A stretch of 64,000 bases of DNA from Botryosphaeria dothidea (Eukaryota > Ascomycota > Dothideomycetes > Botryosphaeriales > Botryosphaeriaceae). The notes beneath the pieces are model-generated. The model saw nothing but the letters and a program-made list of their open reading frames with translations. It was not told the origin of the DNA and did not search any database. Where the stretch lies: positions 620,001 to 684,000 of the forward strand of contig WWBZ02000073.1 of NCBI GenBank assembly GCA_011503125.2. Direction: 5' to 3'. The position numbers were made by a program, and so were the translations under genes. Numbering within the stretch: the first letter of the stretch is position 1; each line of letters starts with the position of its first letter. This document shows positions 10,427 through 19,354 of this stretch, one piece after another.

Positions 10427-12921
10427 TTACCACAACGCATCAACGAGTGCATCTGAAATTGATACGTTAGTGTTGCAGATCAGGTTACAGCTGGTTTCAA
10501 TTTCCATCACTTGCTCATCCGCCAGCTTCTTATCTATGCCATAATCCCGCTTAAACCCCCCAGAGCTAAGGTGCTGGCGCGAAATGGCAATTGAAATGTG
10601 GCGGTATACCTGAATATTAAGCCGCGTCTTGAGGCACTCCGTCGCTTCCCGGGCGATGACTCTACTCAGACGATTCACATCTAAACTACCCCTACCAGTT
10701 GCCGTCGGCCAGAGGAAAGTCGATGGTGGCTCCTTTCGCTTGTTGTAGAGCACGTCGAGCTGCTGCCAGAATGGGAGCACAAGCCAGAGGTAGTAGACTA
10801 AAAGCTCACTGACCTCTCGTGGGATAAAGCGATGGATGATCTTTGTGGAGCTGGTGACGCTGTAGCCCTTATGGTAGGACGTTACGGTGCCGACCAAACC
10901 TTCGTCTATGAAGATTCCCCTATGGTGGCCGTACATGTTGTTGCTGTGCTGCAAGCTTATTAGTTCAGTGCCACGGGCCGGCTGACCGGAGGTTACATGG
11001 ATGAGGAGAAGCATCCGCTCAAGGAACGCGTCGACCTTAGCAAAGTAAGCGTTGACGGCCTTTTTGCTCCATTGAATTTGCTTTCCTTTTGAAAAGGTAA
11101 GCATCTCGTCCCGTAACCAGTCGTTCTGAAGAACCCTATCCAGCAACCATCTATCGCCGCCATCCCGGAGCTGCTCCGCGTTGCGCGAATCCTTAAGCAA
11201 GTTCCACCCCTTCTCGCCGTTGCTGTGGTCGTCATGAAGGCGGTAAAGCGAGATCTTTGGTATGACCTCGTCCGGGGTTTCCTCAGGGTGGAGGAGCAGA
11301 AGGCCCTGCAGTTCGTCTTCTGGCTAGCGACGAAGTCTCGAAAGCTATCCATCGTAAAGCTGGTGCCCTTATAGGTGACGGTCTCGCCGTCCTCCGACCA
11401 TACGATAAAACTAAGAGAAGTGGTATTACTCACCACCTTCTTCGCATACGCTCGCATACGGCAAGCCCAGTCAAAGGCGGTACGGGTTCCACGTACCATA
11501 AACCGTTCCCTCATCTTATCCAGCATATCGGATGGGTACTTGACCACGCCTTCTTCCGCTACCAAAACGGCTCGCTATACCACGAGTATCTGGGCGATCT
11601 TGATAAATTTAGATAGGACTGGCGAATAACTTAGCGGCCCTCGAAACACGCAGCCCGTATTTTCGTCGATGCCTATGATGGCAAGAAAGCTAAGGATAAC
11701 GCTCTCGAAGTGGTCGCCCCGGAGGGTATAGTTAAGGAGCGCGATATAGAGTAGGAGGTACGCTCGGTCTAAATCTCGCGTAATAGCCGTCTCCTCCTTA
11801 TAAGCGGGTGATTCGTAGTCAATCTTAGAAGTTGTCCGTTGGCGTTAATGGGCGACAACTTCCTCAGCGAGTAAGATAGCCCGATTAAGATTGAAAAGCT
11901 GTTGGTTAGTGAAGCGGTGAGGTAGCGGGATTCTCCTGTAAGCGAAATAAAGGAGGCGCTTCTAGAGGCTCTTGTACGCGCGGAAGGTCGGCTTCTGTAG
12001 CTTGACCATGAGTATCCGCTCCGTCCGCTCAGACCGGCCTAAAAGAAAGCTATTGATTTTTGCCTGGTCAAAGACGTTGACCTTATCCTCGCAGACCGAC
12101 TTATGCGCTTGCCCGACGACGCGGTCGACACTTTCCGTAATCAATTGTAGCGCGGGCTCGGAAGTAGGGTTCGCAGCATAGGCGAGGGGGACTACGCTGG
12201 ACGGCTGTAGACCGTTGAAATAACGCGGCCAGCGGGTCATCTCGAGCTACGGGGAGACCTCGGTCTTAGTCTGTTAGTTGTGGAGCCTGAGGGCGGCTTA
12301 CTCCTGGCCATGTACGCCGTGATTCAGTTCCTCGTGGATTAGAGCCCTAACGAGGTCCGCCTCTGTCCGCTCACCGGCATCCTTATCGTGCCTATCCTTA
12401 TTCTTCTCGCTATCGCATGGCGGTACAGTAACGGCAAAGAAAAAGCTTTGTGGGCCAGCTAAAAAGATGCGTTAGCAGGATACCTCAGGAAAATTAGGGA
12501 CCTCGTCGTCCTCGGACGGGTGCGGGACACGCTGACGCGCGCCCTTGGGCCATGGGGTAGCGCGATGGGTGTTAAAGTGAGTCAACAGCTGTTTGCGCAT
12601 GTCCTTAGATCGACCAACCACGCGCGGGCACCGAGTGTACTGGAGGCCGAGCACGAGCTTGAGATGGAGAATCGGAGCGGAGCTTGGAGAAGGTGTAGAT
12701 AGGGTGACGTGGCGGATGTCGAACTTTTTGAGTAGGGAGTCAGAAATGGCAGCGGCAGCCTTCAGGGGCTTCTTTCCGCACGTAGTACGTCCATTCTGGC
12801 GGCGGACGACTTTATCGTGCTTAGTGGCGAGATGGCCGGTCAAGTGCGAAGGAGAGATGGCGTAGGCGCAGGGCTTATAGATTAAGATACCGTACTCTTC
12901 GTTGTATTCGAAAAGGTCCAT
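10427..12921 (-). pseudogene. Degenerate OrsD-type zinc-finger / RecQ-associated mobile protein
   Basis: The order on the minus strand follows one long fungal protein type that I know from repeated, helicase-linked elements. It starts with an N-terminal C2H2-like region (12472-12921, EYGILIYKPCAYAISPSHL). A middle part follows (11962-12240, FNGLQPSSVVPLAYAANP). A C-terminal part (10427-11565) has LLLIHVTSGQPARGTELISL, YYLWLVLPFWQQLD, FLWPTATG and YRHISIAISRQHL. Frames change near 11,300, and stops cut the region between the blocks. The copy stops before any helicase domain. The family is seen next to RecQ-type helicases in fungal repeats. The ARGTEL and YRHIxIAISRxHL blocks faintly recall the Arg and HxxR boxes of tyrosine recombinases, which is inference only. 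Confidence 0.65.
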
Positions 12922-13683
12922 CTTATATTTATCAAGTCAGCAAAAGTAGTAGCACGGTCAAAGGGCGGTTAGTCTGGGAAGAAGGAGAAGGAAGAAAACG
13001 CGTGGAGAAGCGGGTGGTAAACGCGTACGCGTGCGAGTAATGCAGCCATAACAGCGCGTAGAATATACTTAAAATCTGATTCAGTATAGGAACGGGTATG
13101 TGAAGAGAGATCACGGGGTAGGGCAGGTTAGGGAATAGAAGCGGCAGTAAGTTGGTGAAGCGACCGGGGGTGGGCAGGGCGGTGGAACGAGCGGAAGGAC
13201 CAGGACAAACAAGGCAAAAAACCCCTGTTGACTAGATTCGAGGGTTGGATTGAATGGATTATATATCTTAGGGTTAACTAAACCGTGCGCTCTCATACAT
13301 TCCAAATGGTATCAGCGCCGATACCATTCACATATTTTGATTAGATAGAACAAGCTAGTGGAGCGCTAGCTTCATGCCATGATCATCCGTATCGAAATCC
13401 ACCACGAGTCATGAATGCCAGTGAAACCTGGGAGCAGGATCGTCCGTTTACCTGTCATTTAAGGTTTGGGAGCATTCATTGCCACAGCCTGCCACGTATA
13501 ATGCACGGAAAATACCGCTTCTTTCTTAACGGGGTGCCAGCATTCATTCAGGTCTAGTCCAGGTGTGGGGCAACTGAGGGCACATGGCACAAATTATGCA
13601 CTACATATGTCGAAAGACTCCAGCGCAGGAGGTAACAAGAATGACACCTCTCTACCATGACTTGAGTATCTTGCTCAATCACT
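12922..13683. other. Non-coding repeat-like stretch with possible short LTR end
   Basis: No coding potential was recognised. The segment 13226-13303 starts TGTTGACTAG, contains TTATATAT, ends CATTCCA and is followed two bases later by TGGTATCAGCGCC. This arrangement resembles an LTR end plus an initiator-tRNA primer-binding site of a copia-like element. No retrotransposon protein follows, and the other LTR was not found. Confidence 0.3.
13305..13328. repeat. Perfect inverted repeat, 9-bp arms
   Basis: AATGGTATC, a six-base loop AGCGCC, then GATACCATT. The left arm and loop also read as the putative primer-binding site TGGTATCAGCGCC, so the palindrome may derive from tRNA-primed retrotransposon sequence. 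Confidence 0.6.
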
Positions 13684-14298
13684 ATGCTGGATCAGACGTG
13701 CTTTCTTCGCAAACTACCTTCCCCTCTTTTACAACATTTGGAATACCAATTTGCAAGCTCTGCTCCTTCTAAGGAAACAATACAGGTCTACATAGTATGT
13801 CAGTCTATTCTGTAACATAATGTTATTCTAACGTAACAGGAGGAGTCATCCTTCATCCAGGCCCGGGATGCAGCACATAGCAACCCGCACCGAGAACCAA
13901 ACTTCGATGACGTACCTACAGAGTCCTACATTGAAATTTCACAGGCAGACACAGCTCTCATCGCTCCTCCTCCTCCTCCTCTCCCACATAATAAAACTCA
14001 AGACACGAAGTGCAAGGAGAAAGGCCTCGGACCACCGGTTGAGCTTTACGAGTGGCTCCAAACCTCGAACGTTGGCATCGAGGGCTGGGTTAGAGCAAAA
14101 GATAAATACGGAGAGATGAGAATTGGTACATTAAACAGTTGGGCTATCAGCAACAAAGAGCATCTTCGGGAGTCTGTGCGGTCTAAGCGTGACCAGTTGT
14201 TAGGTCGGAAGAGAGTAAATTGGGCTGGACGCCGTAACATTCAGCTTGAGCATACTCTTAGGTGCCTTGATCTAGCTCTCCAGCGGAAAGACGCCTAA
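13684..14298 (+). CDS. Possible two-exon gene of unknown function inside the repeat island
   Basis: Exon 1 (13684-13794) and exon 2 (13840-14298) join in phase 0 across a 45-bp intron with donor GTATGT, branch CTAAC and acceptor AACAG, giving 189 residues. The unspliced read has two stops inside exactly this intron. The C-terminal half is Lys/Arg/Trp-rich (VELYEWLQTSNVGIEGW, RKRVNWAGRRNIQLEH) and follows a Pro-rich linker with five prolines. I do not recognise the family. It could be a fragment of a transposon protein or a genuine orphan gene. Unlike its neighbours on either side, it shows no internal stop codons. An upstream exon is not excluded. Confidence 0.35.
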
Positions 14299-15176
14299 GG
14301 TTTTGTTAGATGTGGCTGAATCTATCTCATACATGTCAACAACAACTAAGATTCCTGCAAAGATCGCGCCACAGAGCGGGTGTGTTCGCCTGTTTGCTTC
14401 CTTTTTCGCCGACCCATCTCGTGAAGACCCAGATGTTTTTTTTTTCAATGATTTTTTAGTAGAGAAAGTCCTATCCTCGCAACTATTCCAAGAACAGAAA
14501 AATTGTTGTGTAACGAGCGGGCCTCTACCTCTAAGGATCCGAACACCAAAGAGGGAGAAAACCTGTCGAGGGGTTTTCCTTGAGTGGGTACAAGAAGAGG
14601 TACGCGAGGAACGAGTAGACGACTGAAGACTGAAGACTGAGCACTGCGTGCGAAGGCCTTGTTACTAACAATTGGTGCTGAATTGTTATTGAAGTTGACC
14701 ACGAAGGTCAAAGCTATCTAAGGAACGTAGTTTATATACGTAGGAGAGTTCTATACAATCTGTTAGTTCGTAGGTTCAGTTTGCCAAGAGGTTAAACTGC
14801 TGAACTGGCGGGTTCATGAGATGATGATGATGATGATTCATACACCCGTCGGCCTCAGTAGACCATAGGGACAAGTAACGCTAATCGACGCTAATCTACA
14901 CTGGGGTCCCGGTTCATTCAAAGCCCAGCACGCTGAATGCAAAGAAACCATTCCTCCCTCCTGTTCAACAATTTGAAAATAGACAGCCAAAAGCACTAGC
15001 AGATAACACTAAACGAAACGCAAGGACAAAATGAAGAAAATGTGAAAGTAGAGCTATCCTCCCTGCACCCCTCATCCCATCCCCTTCGAGACTACTTCCC
15101 GAGTGCTGTCAGTCCCTGTAGCGGCGTGACGGCTGGCTAGAGAAGGAGTTAATTTGCCTTGAGAAGGATTGAGCTC
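14299..15176. other. Non-coding, with a short GAT repeat
   Basis: No gene seen. It contains a short ATG/GAT trinucleotide run near 14820-14837 and a T-run near 14440. The right end probably includes the 3' UTR of the neighbouring LINE remnant. Confidence 0.45.
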
Positions 15177-16700
15177 TCAGTCTTTAGTTGCGATCAGTCT
15201 TCCGGTGGCCAGAGCAAATGCTGCCGTTGCTTTGACTGCGCGCACGTCTGCCCGCCACTTCTCTGGCGGGCCATCCACATACCTACCGTCGGGTCTTTTC
15301 GTGCCCGACCATCCGCCTAGCATAAACGCGATATCTCCAAATCTACTGCCAAGATCGACCTGCAGTTGAGCCCGGCAATCCACCCAGCGTGGACATTCTA
15401 GCAGGAAGTGCCTCACAGTTTCCTTTTCTGCTCCGAATCCACACGAGGGTGCCTCTACTCGCTTGATCTTATATAGCGGCTCGTTTAGGCTTGCTTTCGA
15501 CGTCCTTAACTGCGTAATTACTGCTGCCTACCTGTAGTTTAGCTGGTCGTAGAGTTTCTTGGTGTGAAAGTACGCCAATGCGCGGTCGAGCTTGCGGCTC
15601 GACTCGCCGACCTTGGACGCTTCGAATGTTTTCCTCCACTGTCTCGAGGTGATTTCCTTGCACCGGGCCATGGCTGATAACCGTAGTAGTCTGCTTGGAG
15701 GAGGCTCCTGGTTGCTCTCTGTAGCTTGCAGTGCCAGGCTCTGCGCCTTCTCGTTCCCTACAATCCCTTCGTGCGCCGGCACCCATCTAAACTCGATGGG
15801 CGGCCCCTTGTTGCATCTGATCTGGTCCAACAAGCGGAGGACGCTTCTAACAACTTCCTAGCGCGGCATTTGTCGAGGCTTACGGAGGAGATGGAGGGCA
15901 GTCTTGCTATTGCTATAGATCGCGTGCTTTACCTTGGCTGCTTCGGGGTATTCCGCTACCATCGCGGTCGACCACGTGCCGTGTATCAGTTCTATTGCTT
16001 GGCGGACAGCGTGGAGCTCTGCGAATAATCCGTCTACCGACTCAGCTTTGCCGACCGGGCATAAGTGAGCGACAACGGTCGTGCCCCTACTATCCACGCA
16101 AAAGATGCCGGTGCCGAGCTTGCCGTTTCTTTGCGCGCTACCTGTGAAGATGGCGACCTCTGATTCTAGAGGAGAGCTAGCTCGGAGCTTTGCCGCACCT
16201 AGAGACTGAATCCGAACGGTCGGCCTATCGGCCCACGGCATTCTTACAAACGGGTGGATCGTTTCGAGGCGCTCGACGTCGATATCTCTGGCCATCAGCA
16301 TTATCCGCTGCAGCGGGGACACGAACCTCTTATTGGCCGGGTCGATCGCACGCTTCAGCTTCTAGAACGGGTGTTTCTGCGGCAGTGTGTGGCAGCTAAC
16401 CCAGAATCGAAGTAGTTGCTGGTCGAGGCGGATCTTAATAGGTAGGATCGCTGCCTCGGCTTCGAGGATAGGCAGCGCCACCGTCCTGAATGCTCCGGTG
16501 ATTGCTCTACCCGCGATTCTCTGCACTGTCTCGAGCGATTTTAGCAGTGGTGCAGTCCTGGCCGGCGCCCACACTGGAGCCGCATAATCCACCGCCGGGG
16601 CTACTATGGGGTTCATGAGTTCATAGTGCCAAGGCTTTGAATAGTTGAACTGCGGAGTCACGTGACTCAACTGGGTGGATTTCTCTCGCGAGCGCATCGG
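15177..16700 (-). mobile_element. 5'-truncated Tad1-like non-LTR retrotransposon (LINE) remnant
   Basis: Read on the minus strand, this is the 3' end of a LINE second ORF. The reverse-transcriptase tail comes first (AVDYAAPVWAPARTAPLLKS, ETVQRIAGRAITGAFRT). An RNase H domain follows (ELHAVRQAIE, IYSNSKTALHLL, FRWVPAHEGIVGNEKAQSLA). A C-terminal zinc knuckle ends it (CGFG...VRHFLLECPRW). Stops interrupt it: TAG after QKHPF (near 16361), TAG after RQMPR (near 15858) and TAG after QLNYR (near 15538). The sequence around the RNase H start (FTGSAQRNG) suggests a further small change. The 5' part with the RT core and endonuclease is absent, typical of incomplete LINE insertion. No poly(A)/poly(T) tail is obvious. 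Confidence 0.85.
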
Positions 16701-17453
16701 CGCCCCGCTCGCCCACCTTATCCCATTCAACCAGATTCTGTGAAGACTGCGCCGTAACATGTTGGCGATGCTCACGTGAGAGGTATGTTTGTTCGTGTTC
16801 CCGCGTGCGAGTGAAATGTTGGAAAGGACGATGGTGCCGAGGACGACTCGGTTTCCGTCAAAAGAACTTGCGTCCTGGTGGCCAGGGGATATGAGCCCAG
16901 GAGGTATCAGCGTGCGATTCTCCCTGGTAATGGGAATTGGAAGGCAACGAGCAGGACTGCTCTTGATCATTTTGGGTCGGCGAGCAAAGCTGCATTGCCT
17001 GGATCACCAAATAGGCTCTGTTCTGTCGTGATTGAAGTCGTGGACGTCCTGGGTAGATCACATGTGGAATCAGGTCCGGACTTTTGTGGCTGATAACCCG
17101 GCAGCTTATGGGAGATTCCCGATGAGAACCCGGTGGACACTGAGGTTTTTGGAGACTGACACTGAAACGTTAGGGGACACCTCGACTCCATTCGGAGTCA
17201 TAGATGCCGATATTGCTCAGGGCTCGACCGTCGCTCCTGACCGGGAATCAACACTGTGTTGCGAAGTTTCTTCAGGAAGAGGCAAATAACTTGCTGAGCA
17301 GCTGAGGATCACGCTTCCATGTAGGACATAATGTACTTTGCTTGTCCACTTGCAGCAAGTGCTAGCTCCTATCGCACCTGTAACATACAAGCTAACGCTT
17401 TAGAACTAAACCTAGGTTCTGAAAGATAGCTTCCACACTCTCGCCTCGGGTCG
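16701..17453. other. Unassigned stretch between LINE and GH45 remnants
   Basis: Open frames of 66-85 codons exist on the plus strand, but none is recognisable. Probably further degenerate repeat sequence. A small hairpin GACTCC/GGAGTC occurs near 17185-17200. Confidence 0.4.
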
Positions 17454-18178
17454 TCAACGTGAACAACCAGTCGTTGCGACTAATTCATGAGGGCATGTGA
17501 CTTCTTCCCACTCAACCGTAGGGTTGTTGGCGTTCTCGAACCAATCGAAACGCCAGTAACAGCCGCGCTGCCAGTTGGGCGGCAACGTCCCGCACTGGTT
17601 ACGCATAGTGAAGCCACCGTACTGGTTGCCTAGATTAATACCACCCCACTGCTTAGAACAGCCATTAAAGATGCCGACGCCCCCTCCGGGCGTAGCAATA
17701 TCAAAGTAGTTATCACCTAGGTCACCGCCCGTATTTATGATTTAGACAATCATCTGTTTACCCGAGATGGCGGAGGATGTAAGGGTAAGCCTATAAAAGA
17801 ATCTTCGTTAGTATTAAAAAGCTATTAAAGAGCTAAGGGAGTAGCTTACTTATAGCAGCCGCAACAACAATCGGATTCTGTCTTTCCAGATAGCTTAACG
17901 GCGGCAAAGCCGTAAGAGAGGTTATTGTCAAGAGCCCACGGACCCTGGTTACTACAGTAGTAGGCATCGCCACCATTATAGGAGGACTGATGCATATCAC
18001 TCGGCGTCTGGGCGTTATCACTAATGTCGCAGGTCTAGATAGGTCTAGAGACTGGGGCTTTACCCGTCCAGGCGCAGGACGGTTTACAGCAGTCCCAGTA
18101 CCGCGTCGTAACGCCGCTGGCGGCCTCGGTAATATGAACTAGGATAAGGAATAGTAAGCCAAAAAGAGGTAAGAGCAT
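17454..18178 (-). pseudogene. GH45 endoglucanase pseudogene
   Basis: GH45 enzymes are secreted inverting endoglucanases. Exon 1 (17850-18178) opens with ATG and a hydrophobic signal peptide, then [19 protein letters not shown] with the catalytic Asp in YWDCC. It continues with SYNGGDAYYCSNQGPWAL and SDCCCGCYK. A 59-bp intron with GTAAGC donor leads to exon 2 (17454-17790) with TGGDLGDNYFD (second catalytic Asp), GGGVGIFNGCSKQWGG, QYGGFTMRNQC and a C-terminal EWEEVTCP. Two stops break an otherwise full-length frame: TAG before TCDIS and TAA in IV-stop-IINTG. Both fall where the family normally has Gln. No cellulose-binding module is attached. It sits within the island that splits the amine oxidase. 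Confidence 0.85.
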
Positions 18179-18509
18179 TTTTAACGAGGTTTTAGAGGTG
18201 AATAGCGTTTTCGAATCTACTTCCTAGGGGTTTTAAGGCGTAGAATATTCCATTTAAATGAGAAAGGGCTTAGTATCTCTAATTAAGCGTAAAGAAGAGG
18301 TTAGATAATAAAACGTATTTTACTTACTCAATATTATACTACTAATTCACTTGAAAAAGTTTAAAATCTATAAAATCTTGAGATATAAACTAAAAGAAGA
18401 AAACATTAGAGTTTAATCTAGATTATCTACTCTATATATCAAGTTAGAACTTACAGAAGAAAAAGAGAAAAATAAAAAATTATAAAGAAATTTTTCTTCC
18501 TCTTCTTAC
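18179..18509. other. Very AT-rich non-coding tract
   Basis: Visibly AT-dominated sequence with frequent TTTAA, TAAAA and ATATA words and almost no CpA/TpG-balanced coding pattern, unlike the GC-rich flanks. It looks like heavily RIP-mutated repeat DNA beside the GH45 remnant. No feature could be named. Confidence 0.55.
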
Positions 18510-19354
18510 CACCGCACCCGCCTCCGTCCTTTCTCCGTTATGATCGGCCACTACCATGTAGCGCCGTGCGAATCGCGGGGCAGAAGGGTCTGGGCATCGT
18601 ACACATCGTTGGTTGTGCCCCAGAATGCATCCCATCGAATGTTGCGGCCTTTAGTGTTGTCTTGGAAGGGTGTGACCAGGCCAAGGACGTCAAGCGTATC
18701 GTTGCCCTGTCCAGCGACAACGCCGCCGCAGAGGTCTTTCGTGATGTCGGTAATGGAAGCAAAGATGTTGTAGAGTCAAGCGTGGAATGCACCGTGTGTG
18801 TCCGGGTCTATATGACGGAGACGGCCACCTGCCTTGCGGGTGAACGGGTACTCTAGCAGCTGCTAATCGGTGGCATTTCTGATTGGCAGTGGTCCAACAA
18901 GCACGACTGTCACATAGCATCGGCCATGGTCCCAAGGACTAACGTTACGTGCGCGACTCTTGGTGGAGGTGGGCTGCTTCCGTCCATATACGTAAAGACG
19001 TCTGTCTTGTTAGGTGGGTTCAGCTGCATACGGTAGCTGTGGGATAGTCATTTCAGTATCTAGATCCTTCGAGTTCTTGGTGAGCATTTACATGTAGTTA
19101 TCCCATTCTCTGGCTGCGTTGGGGTCGGTTTTGTTTAGGTTAGGGCGAGCGAGCAGCCACTTCGTCACATCAACGGCTTCCTCCTTACTCAAATATTTCC
19201 ACACATTCATCTGCTGGGCTTGAATACGTCTCGGCACTGGCCTGGGGAGACATGTCGGATTTGGTGACCGCTGATCTGCTGAGCCGGCTGAGAGTTGAAG
19301 CAGTGCAATCGCGAGACAGAATCCCAAAATGAAGACAAAGTTTGTGCTAATCAT
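18510..19354 (-). pseudogene. Copper amine oxidase, N-terminal part of a disrupted gene
   Basis: It starts at ATG 19354 with a signal peptide (FVFILGFCLAIALLQLSAG), then NVWKYLSKEEAVDVTKWL and REWDNY. An intron (GTAAATG...CCCACAG) leads to IYRMQLNPPNKTDVFTYMDG, PPPPRVAHVTLVLG, YVTVVLVGPLPI, NIFASITDITKDLCGG and GRNIRWDAFWGTTNDVYD. This is the N-terminal domain order of secreted fungal amine oxidases. A frameshift lies before YVTVVLVG. Stops stand where Trp is expected in ATD-stop-QLLEYP, HA-stop-LYNIFA and ATW-stop. The read is lost near 18,510. The same strand and order as the C-terminal half at 9-10.2 kb indicate one gene opened by an insertion. Confidence 0.8.

Noticed and set aside
17761..17850. 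Possibility that GH45 stops lie inside an extra intron
   Set aside because: The single GTAAGC...ATAG intron already joins the exons in frame; both stops lie within conserved coding blocks.
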